Notes: a model not told the origin generated them from the letters alone. A DNA stretch of 64,000 nt from Microbacterium sp. 67-17 (GCF_001898325.1 NZ_MKTR01000002.1:1-64000); one strand, 5' to 3'; shown: positions 50,805-59,198, numbered from the stretch's first letter. A program made the numbers and translations.

Positions 50805-52099
50805 CGGCAGACCCGTCCTCAGCGCGACGATCGCTTCACCGTCGGGCGATGCTGATAGGAGCCGTACTGTGCGCTGTGCTCGCGGTGAGTAACAACGCGG
50901 TGGCGTACGCGACTGACGACGGCTCTGACGAGAACGTCACTGTCACGGTCATGGAAGACATCGTGGATACGCCACCGGCACAGCCCGCGCAGGCCGGACT
51001 CGGAGTCGGTGTCAGCGGCCTCGTGATCGCCGGAGTTAAGCGATCGGTCAAACGTGAGACGGGTGCCAACCAGGTAGGTCTCATCTTCACCTTCGACGGC
51101 TACCGGCTTGAGATCACCGGGCGCGACGTGGATGGGTCGCCGATGAGGCTCGACGCCGACGGCAATCTCGTCGTCGAGGCTGGCGGGTCCTTCCTCGTTC
51201 GTGGCTCCGGATTCCAGGCATCGACCCCAGCCGCGATCTACTTGTTCTCTTCGCCGACTCTGCTCGGTCGCGCGACCGCTGACACGTCGGGGACCTTCAC
51301 GACTGTTGTCGGATTGCCCTCCGCCACGACGGCGGGGGTGCACAACCTGCAGGTCGTGGGGTACGTCGCGACGAACCGACTCGCCACCCTCACCACGGGA
51401 GTTAGCGTGTCGGTCCGCTCCGTCTCGGGTTCGAACGGCGGCGCGGGCTACAGCGCCGCGCCGAGCGGCACGAGCGGCGTCACGGTGGAGCAGTCGTCAT
51501 CGACGGCGCCCAGTGACGCCCCCGTGACGGACGCTCCCGGCACGCTCGAACTCGGGGTCTTCGCGATCAGCGCCCTTCAGGCAGTCGCCGAACCCTCGCT
51601 GTCGGTAGGCGGCGGTGCCGTGCGGCTGGCTTTCACCGTGCGCAATACCTCCACGACCCCCTTCGACGCAACGGCCGCATTTCGACTCGACGCCCGTCTC
51701 GGGCCGCAGATCGCGTCTATCGACGGGGTCGCGATTGACGCGCTTCAGCCGGGCGAGATCCGAGAGGTCGCGGTCCGCATTGAGGATGTCGGCAACTGGG
51801 CGTTCTACCGCGGTTACGTCACCTTCACGCCGCCCGAGGTGGTGGAGAAGACCGAACTCACTCCGGTCACTCGCGAAGCAGATGTTCTGGTCCCTCCGCC
51901 TGCGGCGCTGCCGGCCGTGGTTGCATTGGGCGTCGGCGCCATCGCTGCCGTCATGTGGCTGGCTGCGACCGGGCGGCTCCTTCCTCTCATCGGGTTCCGG
52001 CGTCGAGACGACGAAGACGAGGGCGAAGACGCCGACAGGCCTGACGGACACGGTGCGGATGACCGTGATCTCGTGGGGGCGGGGGGAAGTCAGCGATGA
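50801..52099 (+). CDS. membrane-anchored Ig-like surface protein of the Pst-like locus
   Basis: 432-residue protein. A signal peptide (about residues 13-38) is followed by an acidic region, an Ig-like domain (about 115-205) with the actinobacterial pattern FLVRGSGFQASTPAAIYLFS, a Ser/Thr/Gly linker, a second beta domain (about 245-355) similar to CARDB/DUF11-like adhesion modules (LAFTVRNTSTTPFDAT), a transmembrane helix (about 370-392) and an acidic/His cytoplasmic tail. Both flanks overlap by 4 nt (ATGA). It has no LPXTG sorting signal, so it would not need an active sortase. Confidence 0.72.
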   Translation: MTADPSSARRSLHRRAMLIGAVLCAVLAVSNNAVAYATDDGSDENVTVTVMEDIVDTPPAQPAQAGLGVGVSGLVIAGVKRSVKRETGANQVGLIFTFDGYRLEITGRDVDGSPMRLDADGNLVVEAGGSFLVRGSGFQASTPAAIYLFSSPTLLGRATADTSGTFTTVVGLPSATTAGVHNLQVVGYVATNRLATLTTGVSVSVRSVSGSNGGAGYSAAPSGTSGVTVEQSSSTAPSDAPVTDAPGTLELGVFAISALQAVAEPSLSVGGGAVRLAFTVRNTSTTPFDATAAFRLDARLGPQIASIDGVAIDALQPGEIREVAVRIEDVGNWAFYRGYVTFTPPEVVEKTELTPVTREADVLVPPPAALPAVVALGVGAIAAVMWLAATGRLLPLIGFRRRDDEDEGEDADRPDGHGADDRDLVGAGGSQR

Positions 52100-53112
52100 C
52101 CACCACTGACCCGTCGAAAACTGGGCGCGCGGCATCCTGGAAGCCAACACTGCCCTTTGGTAAGCGATCAGCAACCGGATCCGCGACTCCCCCTCCTCCC
52201 CGGCGCCGATCCCAGCCGCCGCGTCCGCCTCGGCGCATCCCGCCGCGGCGACCACAGGAGCCGCTCACGACGGCGCAGAGCGTCGTACGCGCGGCGCTCA
52301 TGCTGCTCTCGGCGCTCATGCTCGCGCTCGTGCTCAGCGTGACGGTGTTCGGCCAGATACGCCACTTCGCGGCTCAGCAGCAGCTGAGTGACAGCTTTCG
52401 ATCACAGCTAGCTGAAGGCGTCGCGCCGGTGTCCGAGGGCACATTCGATGACGTGCTGCTCACAAGCGGTGCACCCGTTGCTCTGCTGGAGATCCCTGCG
52501 ATCGGGGTGCGAGAGGTCGTCGTCGAAGGCACTGACCCTGCGACCACTCAACTCGGACCGGGACACCGCCGCGACACTGTGCTTCCGGGGCAGGCGGGCG
52601 TCAGCATCATCATGGGTCGCGCGGCCGGCTACGGCGGCCCGTTCGGCCGGCTCCAGCAACTCGTGCCGGGGACGACCTTCACCGTCACGACGGGTCAGGG
52701 ACAGCATGAGTACGAGGTCATCGGCGTGCGGTACGCCGGTGACCCCGCTCCGCCGCCGCTGACAGCCGGAAAGAGTCGTCTCACGTTGATCTCAGCCACG
52801 GGGTTGCCCTACATCACGACGGGCCTGGTTCGGGTGGATGCCCAGCTGACGAGCGAGGCGCAGCCGACGGGTGTCCGTCAGACCCGGTTCGCGACGTTGC
52901 CTGCGGCCGACAAGGAACTGGCGGGCGATCTCTCGATGGCCTGGGCGCTCGTGTTCGCCCTGCAGTTCCTGCTGCTCGTCGAGATCGCCGCCGTCTGGTC
53001 GTTCCGGCGGGTCGGCGCGACGCGCACCTGGATCGTTTTCGTTCCGCTGACACTGTTCGCCTGCCTCTGGGTGGCGGGGGAGCTGTCGCGACTGATGCCG
53101 AATCTGATGTAA
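52096..53112 (+). CDS. catalytically inactive sortase-fold protein
   Basis: 338-residue protein: Pro/Arg-rich cytoplasmic N terminus, transmembrane helix (about 66-88), extracytoplasmic sortase-like domain (about 125-255) and two C-terminal helices (about 283-302, 311-329). The fold is shown by LEIPAIGVREVVVEGT, LGPGHRRDTVLPGQAGVSIIMG and GYGGPFGRLQQL. The conserved GHR motif reads GRA (Arg 175 at the His position), the LTLxTC strand reads LTLISA (Ala 234 at the Cys position), and the catalytic Arg is replaced by Gly 243. It cannot be a transpeptidase by the known mechanism and is probably structural or a binding partner. Confidence 0.82.
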   Translation: MTTTDPSKTGRAASWKPTLPFGKRSATGSATPPPPRRRSQPPRPPRRIPPRRPQEPLTTAQSVVRAALMLLSALMLALVLSVTVFGQIRHFAAQQQLSDSFRSQLAEGVAPVSEGTFDDVLLTSGAPVALLEIPAIGVREVVVEGTDPATTQLGPGHRRDTVLPGQAGVSIIMGRAAGYGGPFGRLQQLVPGTTFTVTTGQGQHEYEVIGVRYAGDPAPPPLTAGKSRLTLISATGLPYITTGLVRVDAQLTSEAQPTGVRQTRFATLPAADKELAGDLSMAWALVFALQFLLLVEIAAVWSFRRVGATRTWIVFVPLTLFACLWVAGELSRLMPNLM

Positions 53113-53121
53113 GGACCTTTT

Positions 53122-54141
53122 GTGATGGATCAACCACTCGCGAGTAGCTCATCGCTCGCCGCGTCGAACGACGGCGTAACGGAGGTGCTGCCTCCCGTAC
53201 ACCCCGCTCCGACTGCGCCCGCGAACGAAGGGTCGACGCCCGCAACCCCGGCGGACTCCGATTACCCGGAGTCCGCATCCGCGATTCATTCCGCCGCGAG
53301 GGCGGACGGCCGCAAGGATGCCCGCAGACGCCGCGGACGCTTCGCGTGGGTCGATGCGAACACTCCACTCGCGCAGCTCGAGGGTCGGAACGTCTCGGCC
53401 TGGTTCGGTGAGCGCAAAGTGCTCGACCGCATCTCACTGACAATGCCCGCGGGCCAGGTCACGGCTCTCATCGGACCGTCGGGATGCGGCAAGTCGACGT
53501 TCCTGCGGATCCTCAACCGCATGCACGAGCTCGTGCCCTCGGCATCCCTCGCGGGCGAAGTTCTGCTGGACGGCGATGACATCTATGACGCCAGCAAGAA
53601 GCTCGTCGATGCACGCAAGTCGATCGGGATGGTATTCCAGAAGCCGAACCCCTTCCCCGCAATGTCGATCTACGACAACGTGATCGCGGGCCTCAAGCTC
53701 ACGGGCCTGAAGGCTGGTCGTGATGAGAAGGACGAACTCGTCGAGAACTCGCTGACCAAGGCAGGCCTCTGGAAGGAGGTCAAGGACCGCCTCCGGGCAC
53801 CCGGTGGCGGCCTCTCCGGTGGTCAGCAGCAGCGCCTGTGCATCGCCCGCTCGCTGGCGGTAAAGCCCCGCGTGCTGCTCATGGACGAACCGTGTTCGGC
53901 TCTCGATCCGACGTCGACCCGCGTGATTGAAGAGACCATGGTGGAGCTCAAGGAGGAGGTCACGATCGTGATCGTGACGCACAACATGCAGCAGGCCCAG
54001 CGGGTTTCGCAGCAGTGCGCATTCTTCCTGGCATCCCAGGGGACCCCGGGTGTCATCGTCGAGCACGGCGACACCGAAGCCATGTTCGCCGATCCGATCG
54101 ATCCCCGCACGTACGACTACGTCAACGGCCGATTCGGATGA
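53122..54141 (+). CDS. pstB: Pst-family ABC transporter ATP-binding protein PstB
   Basis: 339-residue ATPase. A 82-residue Pro/Ala/Ser-rich N-terminal extension is followed by a complete PstB domain: Walker [10 protein letters not shown] (118-126), [18 protein letters not shown] (the PstB hallmark), signature [12 protein letters not shown], Walker [16 protein letters not shown] and the switch His [13 protein letters not shown] 53122 is used; ATG 53125 follows directly. It lies 9 nt after the pseudo-sortase gene, more than 11 kb from pstA, an unusual order for a Pst operon. No phoU follows. Confidence 0.93.
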   Translation: MMDQPLASSSSLAASNDGVTEVLPPVHPAPTAPANEGSTPATPADSDYPESASAIHSAARADGRKDARRRRGRFAWVDANTPLAQLEGRNVSAWFGERKVLDRISLTMPAGQVTALIGPSGCGKSTFLRILNRMHELVPSASLAGEVLLDGDDIYDASKKLVDARKSIGMVFQKPNPFPAMSIYDNVIAGLKLTGLKAGRDEKDELVENSLTKAGLWKEVKDRLRAPGGGLSGGQQQRLCIARSLAVKPRVLLMDEPCSALDPTSTRVIEETMVELKEEVTIVIVTHNMQQAQRVSQQCAFFLASQGTPGVIVEHGDTEAMFADPIDPRTYDYVNGRFG

Positions 54142-54173
54142 CGAGACGGGCGCTCTAGCACCCCAGCCACCTG

Positions 54174-54307
54174 TTTCGGTCGCGCCGTGCTGCGGGTGAG
54201 TGTGCAAATGACCCGCGTCACGGCGCGACTGAGCCGAGTAGTGCTGGTTTCGGTCGCGCCGTGATGCGGGTTACCTGAGGCGAGACCCACGGAACGGCGC
54301 GACCGAT
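54174..54307. repeat. two tandem palindromic intergenic elements after pstB
   Basis: TTTCGGTCGCGCCGTGCTGC (from 54174) is inverted at 54211-54235. A second pair has the same arm at 54248-54271, inverted at about 54285-54307. Each pair can form a stem of over 20 bp. The element fills most of the 189-bp gap between pstB and the convergent regulator gene; it may be a REP/BIME-like repeat and could end both transcripts. Confidence 0.75.
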
Positions 54308-54330
54308 AGATGTGGTCGGGGTGGAACGCC

Positions 54331-55023
54331 TCAGCTCGCGGCGGACTCGCGACCGCGGGCGAAGCCGGCGTCGAAGCCGCGTTCGTAGGCGCGCTCGCCG
54401 TGACGGTGCTCGCCGTGACGGCTACCGTGTCCGCGGTGGCCGTGGTCACGACCGTCGTCGCAGCGGCTTGCATGCTCGTCGGCCTCGAACGCCGGACCGA
54501 ATCCCGGATGGAAACCGCGTCCGAATCCGGGGCGGAATCCGGGTCCGAAGCGGTGACCGCGCCGCCCTCGACCGAAGCGACCGAAGCCGAGGCTCGGGTC
54601 CAGGTCGTCCTTCTGATCCCCGCCGAGTTCGCGGGCCATCGCCTGCAGTGACGCGATGGTCGTGGCGTAGTCTTCGGGTGAGACCGCGCTTGACACGCGC
54701 TCACGGATGCCGGAGACGGCCTTGCCGAGCCGATCCTTCATCTCGCGACCGGCGTCGCTGAGCGTCCAGTCGCCGGATCCGTTCTGCTCGATCCAGCCGC
54801 GCTCCTCGAGCCGGCGCATCCGCTTACCTCGAGGTGCTCGGGCCCAGGCGTAGGTGCCGTCGATGACGTTCAGCAGCATCCAGTCACGGCGGTCCGCGCC
54901 GGACTCGGCCAAGCGGATGTCGAACTCTCGGCTGATCAGGGCGTCGACCAGGCGCAGCCAGTACCCGAGTGGGCGGTCGCTTCCGCCGGGAGCGTCTTCG
55001 TGGTGTTCTTCGTGGGTATTCAT
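54331..55023 (-). CDS. winged-helix (MarR/PadR-like) regulator with Gly/His-rich tail
   Basis: 230-residue protein. Residues about 15-115 form a winged-helix domain (LGYWLRLVDALISREFD, then RRDWMLLNVIDG and RRLEERGWIEQNGSGDWTLSDAG in parts), like MarR-type proteins. The C-terminal 90 residues are low-complexity Gly/Phe/Arg (GFGRGFHPGFGPAF) then His/Arg/Glu-rich (DHGHRGHGSRHGEHRHG), suggesting metal binding. AGAGGA precedes the ATG at 55023. It is divergent from a MarR gene across an array of CATGT boxes. Confidence 0.75.
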   Translation of the reverse strand: MNTHEEHHEDAPGGSDRPLGYWLRLVDALISREFDIRLAESGADRRDWMLLNVIDGTYAWARAPRGKRMRRLEERGWIEQNGSGDWTLSDAGREMKDRLGKAVSGIRERVSSAVSPEDYATTIASLQAMARELGGDQKDDLDPSLGFGRFGRGRRGHRFGPGFRPGFGRGFHPGFGPAFEADEHASRCDDGRDHGHRGHGSRHGEHRHGERAYERGFDAGFARGRESAAS

Positions 55024-55093
55024 GGTGAATCCTCTCTGGCGGGCGGAGCCCGCGTCAGTTCCGGTGGGCGTTGTCGCAGCCTCCTCGGAAATG

Positions 55094-55155
55094 CATGTTA
55101 TGATGCATGTAGTTGTACGATGACATGTAATCCGAGTCCATGTCAACTCGCATGT
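55094..55155. promoter_or_regulatory. CATGT operator array between divergent regulators
   Basis: CATGT occurs at 55094, 55106, 55124, 55139 and 55151 in an unusually AT-rich 62-bp stretch. Because CATG is its own complement, half-sites read both ways and form palindromes such as TTACATG...CATGTAA. TATGAT (55099-55104, plus strand) and TTGACA (55146-55141, minus strand) are promoter elements inside the array. It is the likely binding region of one or both flanking regulators. Confidence 0.7.
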
Positions 55156-55166
55156 AAATTGGAAGG

Positions 55167-55751
55167 ATGCCGAGCTCGCCGTCCGACCCCATCGATCAGA
55201 TCGCGGCAGCACTCGTTCGCCTGCGAGGTCGGCGCGGCCCCCGGCCGTGGATGCCCCACGAGCCCTCCGAGTCCCACGACCACGGTTCCGACGAAGAACG
55301 TGACCACCGCAGGCGCGGGCATCACCGAGGAGGACCGGGCTTCGCGCCGGGCGGCGGCTGGGGTCCGTGGGCGGGACCGATGGGTCCGAGGGAACAGCGG
55401 GGAGATGCCCGCATCTCGGGCCCGGCACGGATGCGGGTGCTCGAGGTGCTGGCATCCAGCGACCACCCGCTGACCGTGAGCGAGCTCGGCGAAGCCATCG
55501 GCGTCGATCAGCCTCGCGCATCACGCCTCGTCCAGCAGGGGGTCGAGTTCGGACTCGTGCGTCGCGAAGCCGACCCCGACGATGCCCGCCGAACCCGGAT
55601 CGTCCTCACCGACAAGGGCGAGGCCTTCGTTCGCGGCTTTCGCGATCAGCGCCGGGATGCGATCACGACGGCGCTGACATCCTTCACGGATGCCGAACGC
55701 GCCGACCTCGCCCGCCTGCTGACCAAGCTCGCCGACTCCTGGCCAAGCTGA
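55167..55751 (+). CDS. MarR family regulator with His-rich N terminus
   Basis: 194-residue regulator. Residues 20-80 are a low-complexity His/Arg/Gly-rich segment (HRRRGHHRGG, then Gly/Pro/Trp). Residues about 85-190 are a MarR winged helix (LTVSELGEAIGVDQPRASRLVQQG recognised in its parts LTVSELGEAIG and VDQPRASRLV, with the wing DPDDARRTRIVLT). GGAAGG lies before the ATG at 55167. It shares the CATGT array with the divergent regulator. The His-rich segments of both proteins suggest a metal or redox signal; this is inference. Confidence 0.85.
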   Translation: MPSSPSDPIDQIAAALVRLRGRRGPRPWMPHEPSESHDHGSDEERDHRRRGHHRGGPGFAPGGGWGPWAGPMGPREQRGDARISGPARMRVLEVLASSDHPLTVSELGEAIGVDQPRASRLVQQGVEFGLVRREADPDDARRTRIVLTDKGEAFVRGFRDQRRDAITTALTSFTDAERADLARLLTKLADSWPS

Positions 55752-55763
55752 CCCGCCCCCGCC

Positions 55764-55970
55764 GAATCGCGCAGGTCGGAGACATCACCGACGTAGGACG
55801 GATGCTGGGCACGTCGTCCTACCTCCGAGAGATTGCCGACCTCCGCGATTCAGGTGCCACGCCCGGGCGACGCCTGTGCCGTCAGCACGGAGGTAGGAGA
55901 AATCACCGAGGTAGGACGGATGCTGCCGCCACCCTCCTACCTTGCGGATTTTGCCTACCTCGAGGATGCC
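55764..55970. repeat. two tandem long-inverted-repeat elements of one family
   Basis: Element 1: arms at 55764-55800 and about 55815-55851, starting GAATCGCG and ending CGCGATTC, with the inner word GTAGGACG/CGTCCTAC. Element 2: arms at about 55886-55921 and 55933-55970, built on GAGGTAGGA and TCCTACCTT. Both share ATCACCGAnGTAGGACGGAT. Each is about 88 nt and could fold into a long hairpin. They fill the gap between the MarR gene and the MFS gene; no coding sequence is seen. Confidence 0.75.
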
Positions 55971-55980
55971 GGAGCCGAGC

Positions 55981-57435
55981 TCAGGCCGCCGAGCGCTTCG
56001 GCAACCGCACGAACAGCAGCAGGATGAGGCCGAGCAGCAGCACCAGTCCGATGCCGAGGACGCCGAAGATGGTCGAACCGAAGGCGGCGATAAAGACCGT
56101 CCACATCGCCGGGGACAGGAAGCTCGCTACGCGGCCGGTGGTGGCGTAGAGACCGAAGATCTCACCCTGCATCCCCGTCGGGGTGACCCGGGCGAGCAGC
56201 GACCGAGACGCGGCCTGGGCCGGACCAACCATCGCGGAGAGGATGAGCCCGCCGATCCAGAAGATGACGGCGCCGAGGTCGTGGAAGGCGAAGACGACGA
56301 AAGCGACGAGCACGAGTGTGGTCAGGGCGAAAACGATGACGGCCTTCGCTCCGAATCGGTCGTCGAAGCGACCCGCGATGATCGTCGACAGGCCGGCCAC
56401 CACGTTGGCGGCGATCGCGAACAGGATGACGTCGGTCGGCCCGAACCCGAAGGCGACGGCGGCGAGCACCCCGCCGAAGGCGAAGACCCCGGCGAGCCCG
56501 TCGCGGTACACGGCGCTGGCGATAAGGAACCAGAAAGTGGGGCGGTGCTCCCGGAACAGCCGCGCGATGTCCTTCACGAGCACCACGTAGCTACGGAAGA
56601 AGCCGACGCTCTGGCCGGGTGCCGACGGAGGGGGCTCGGGAACGTTGCGGAACAGCGGGATGGAGAACAGGATCGTCCACACGCCGCATCCGACCGCGAT
56701 GAGCCGGTAGGCAAGTCCGTCAGAGGTGTCCATGCCGAACCAATCGGCGAAGGTGAGCGCGACGACGATCACGAGGGCGACGATCCCGCCGATATACCCC
56801 ATGCCCCAGCCGAGGCCGCTGACCTTGCCGACGGTCTTCGGCGTCGAAACCTGCACGAGCAACGCGTTGTAGTTGACGCCGGCGATCTCGGAGATGACGG
56901 CGCCGACAGCCAGTACTGCCGCGCCGTACCAGAAGAAGACGGGCTGGGCGTAGACGAAGAACAGCGCGAACTGCGCGAGTGCCAGAAGCATCGTGAACAC
57001 GAAGAGCCAGCGCTTCTTGCTGCCCCGGCGATCGGCCTGTTGGCCGAGGACCGGCGCGAGAAACAGGATCAGCAGCCCCGCGATGGTGGTGACCAAGCCA
57101 TACCCGCTGGTGAGGTCGGCAAGCGCCGCCTCCTTGACCGGGGAATCATCCGGAAGCGAGGCGACATCAGCGGGCAGGAAGCTATCGGAAACGAGGTACA
57201 GCGCCGCGAAGACGAAGGTGAGGATGACGGAGTTGAACGGCTGCGTCGCCCAGTCCCAGAACGCCCACGAGACGACCTGTTTGCGGGGGATCTCGCGCTC
57301 CTCGGTGGAGTCCTGGAAGAGCACCGCGAGGCTCTCGAGAGCGTCGGTGTCGGTGGTCGGCGGGGGAGTTGGCACACGGGTCGCGTCGGATGCCGAGGCC
57401 GGGGCCCCGCGGAGTTCGGGCTCGCTATCGCTCAC
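55981..57435 (-). CDS. MFS transporter, UMF1/Atg22-like family
   Basis: 484-residue transporter with about twelve transmembrane helices after a 55-residue cytoplasmic N terminus. SWAFWDWATQPFNSVILTFVF is the start of the family (read here as SWAFWDWATQPFNS), and GVNYNALLVQV and RSLLARVTPTGMQGEIFGLY are typical of UMF1-type proteins; the substrate is unknown. GTG at 57435 lies 7 nt from a minus-strand TAGCGT (57448-57443), so it is leaderless. It diverges from the antiporter pair. Confidence 0.85.
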   Translation of the reverse strand: MSDSEPELRGAPASASDATRVPTPPPTTDTDALESLAVLFQDSTEEREIPRKQVVSWAFWDWATQPFNSVILTFVFAALYLVSDSFLPADVASLPDDSPVKEAALADLTSGYGLVTTIAGLLILFLAPVLGQQADRRGSKKRWLFVFTMLLALAQFALFFVYAQPVFFWYGAAVLAVGAVISEIAGVNYNALLVQVSTPKTVGKVSGLGWGMGYIGGIVALVIVVALTFADWFGMDTSDGLAYRLIAVGCGVWTILFSIPLFRNVPEPPPSAPGQSVGFFRSYVVLVKDIARLFREHRPTFWFLIASAVYRDGLAGVFAFGGVLAAVAFGFGPTDVILFAIAANVVAGLSTIIAGRFDDRFGAKAVIVFALTTLVLVAFVVFAFHDLGAVIFWIGGLILSAMVGPAQAASRSLLARVTPTGMQGEIFGLYATTGRVASFLSPAMWTVFIAAFGSTIFGVLGIGLVLLLGLILLLFVRLPKRSAA

Positions 57436-57497
57436 TCGCCATACGCTAGGGGTCCAGAATGAACATTGGGTAGCCCTTTTGGTGCGAAGATGGGCGC

Positions 57498-57986
57498 ATG
57501 CCCGTTCATGTGGAGCGCGCCGAACTGCCCGGTATCGGCATCCGTCACGACATCCTCACCGACGATGGTCGGCGTCTGTCGGTGGTGAACTTCCGTGACG
57601 GTGGCCGCGAAATCGCGATCTCGGACGAGGACGACCCCGACCGCTGTGGCGACACTCTGGCATTGACGGATGACGAGGCCACCGCCCTTTCGGAGGTTCT
57701 GGGTGGATCGGTGATCCTCACGCAGTTGGCGGGACTGCAGGAGGCCTTCGCCGGCCTGCAGATGGAGAAGATTCCCGTGCGGGCAGACTCCCCGTACGTC
57801 GGTCGCCCCCTCGGCGATACCAAAGCACGCACGCTCACGCGCTGCTCGATCGTCGCCGTCGTGCGCGAGTCAGGCGTCATCCCTGCGCCCGAGCCCTCCG
57901 ACGTGCTTCGCGCCGGTGACACCCTGGTCGTCGTCGGCACCCGCGAGGGCCTGGAGCAGCTGGTCCGGATTCTGAACGGCGCTTGA
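57498..57986 (+). CDS. khtT: regulatory subunit of K+/H+ antiporter (KhtT-like, TrkA-C domain)
   Basis: 162-residue cytosolic protein: a short N-terminal domain (about residues 1-75) and a C-terminal RCK_C/TrkA-C domain (about 90-160; SPYVGRPLGDTKARTLT, ending VVGTREGLEQLV) that in related proteins binds c-di-AMP or other nucleotides. It is 3 nt upstream of the antiporter gene. By analogy with KhtTU it should gate K+ efflux, but direct ligand residues cannot be proven here. Confidence 0.85.
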   Translation: MPVHVERAELPGIGIRHDILTDDGRRLSVVNFRDGGREIAISDEDDPDRCGDTLALTDDEATALSEVLGGSVILTQLAGLQEAFAGLQMEKIPVRADSPYVGRPLGDTKARTLTRCSIVAVVRESGVIPAPEPSDVLRAGDTLVVVGTREGLEQLVRILNGA

Positions 57987-57989
57987 TCG

Positions 57990-59198
57990 ATGCATGATGG
58001 CGCGCTGCTCTTTCTCGAGATCGGCGCGCTGCTGTTCGGCATCGCGCTGCTGGGCCGCCTCGCGGGGCGCATTGGTATCTCCCCGATTCCCCTGATCCTG
58101 CTGGGGGGGCTCGCGTTCGGCGAGGGCGGCATCCTGCCGATCTCGCAGGGCGAGGAGTTCATCGAAGTCGGCGCTGAAATCGGCGTGATCCTGCTGCTCG
58201 TGATGCTGGGCCTGGAGTACAACGCAAAAGAGCTGATGGGCAGCCTGAACAGGTCGCGCATGGCTGGCGGCCTAGACATGGCTCTCAACGCCATCCCCGG
58301 CGCGATCGCCGGGTTCGTCCTCGGGTGGGGGCCGATCGGTGCGCTGGTCCTCGCGGGAATCACGTGGGTCTCATCATCCGGTGTCGTTGCCAAAGTGCTG
58401 CAGGATCTGGGTCGCCTCCCCAACCGAGAGACGCCGACGATCCTCTCGATCCTGGTGATCGAGGACCTGGCGATGGCCTTCTACCTTCCGGTGCTGACAG
58501 CTGTCTTGGTCGGCATGGACCTTGCCGCCGGGACGATCAGCGTCACGATCGCGCTCGCCGCGGTGCTTCTGATCCTCTGGGTGGCGCTCCGGCACGGACC
58601 CCTCGTCTCCAAGCTCGTCTGGTCCAAGCGGGCGGACGTTCTGCTGCTCTCGGTGCTGGGGCTCACCCTGATCGTTGCGGGGCTTGCCGCAGAGGCGAAC
58701 GTGTCGGCAGCGGTCGGCGCCTTCCTGGTGGGCATCGCGATCTCGGGTCCCGCGGCCGAGCATGCGACGCAGGTTCTCACTCCGCTGCGCGACCTGTTCG
58801 CGGCAGTGTTCTTCCTGTTCTTCGGGCTTTCCACCACCCCCTCCGATCTCCCTCCGGTGCTCGTCCCCGCGCTCATCCTGGCGATCGTCACGATGGGCAC
58901 GAAGGTCTTGACCGGCTACCTTGCGGCGCGTAAGGCCGGGATCGCCGAGCCCGGTCGCTGGCGTGCCGGCTTCGCGCTCACGCCTCGCGGGGAGTTCTCG
59001 ATCGTCATCGCGGGGCTTGCGGTATCGGCCGGGGCCGACCGATCGCTTGCCGCGCTCGCCACGGCCTACGTCCTGATCACGATCGTCGTCGGGCCCCTCC
59101 TGGCGCGCATTCCCGATACCGCGCGGTTCGACACTTGGGCCAAGGGGCGGCAGAAGGCGCGGCGGATGCGACAGCGGGCGGCGGCCGCGGAAGGCTGA
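57990..59198 (+). CDS. khtU: K+/H+ antiporter membrane subunit (KhtU-like, CPA2)
   Basis: 402-residue Kef/CPA2-type antiporter with about twelve or thirteen helices. Visible segments are the LLLVMLGLEYN region, GITWVSSSGVVAKVL and the conserved TPRGEFSIVIAGL late helix. It lacks a C-terminal RCK domain, which is supplied by the KhtT-like protein just upstream. The pair probably exports K+ in exchange for H+ under high K+ or alkaline stress. A GAT CGATGC start region gives ATG at 57990. Confidence 0.87.
   Translation: MHDGALLFLEIGALLFGIALLGRLAGRIGISPIPLILLGGLAFGEGGILPISQGEEFIEVGAEIGVILLLVMLGLEYNAKELMGSLNRSRMAGGLDMALNAIPGAIAGFVLGWGPIGALVLAGITWVSSSGVVAKVLQDLGRLPNRETPTILSILVIEDLAMAFYLPVLTAVLVGMDLAAGTISVTIALAAVLLILWVALRHGPLVSKLVWSKRADVLLLSVLGLTLIVAGLAAEANVSAAVGAFLVGIAISGPAAEHATQVLTPLRDLFAAVFFLFFGLSTTPSDLPPVLVPALILAIVTMGTKVLTGYLAARKAGIAEPGRWRAGFALTPRGEFSIVIAGLAVSAGADRSLAALATAYVLITIVVGPLLARIPDTARFDTWAKGRQKARRMRQRAAAAEG

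Noticed and set aside
50801..52099. LPXTG-type sortase substrate in the Pst-like locus
   Set aside because: The anchored proteins end in transmembrane helices followed by long charged tails and have no LPXTG-like motif before the helix.
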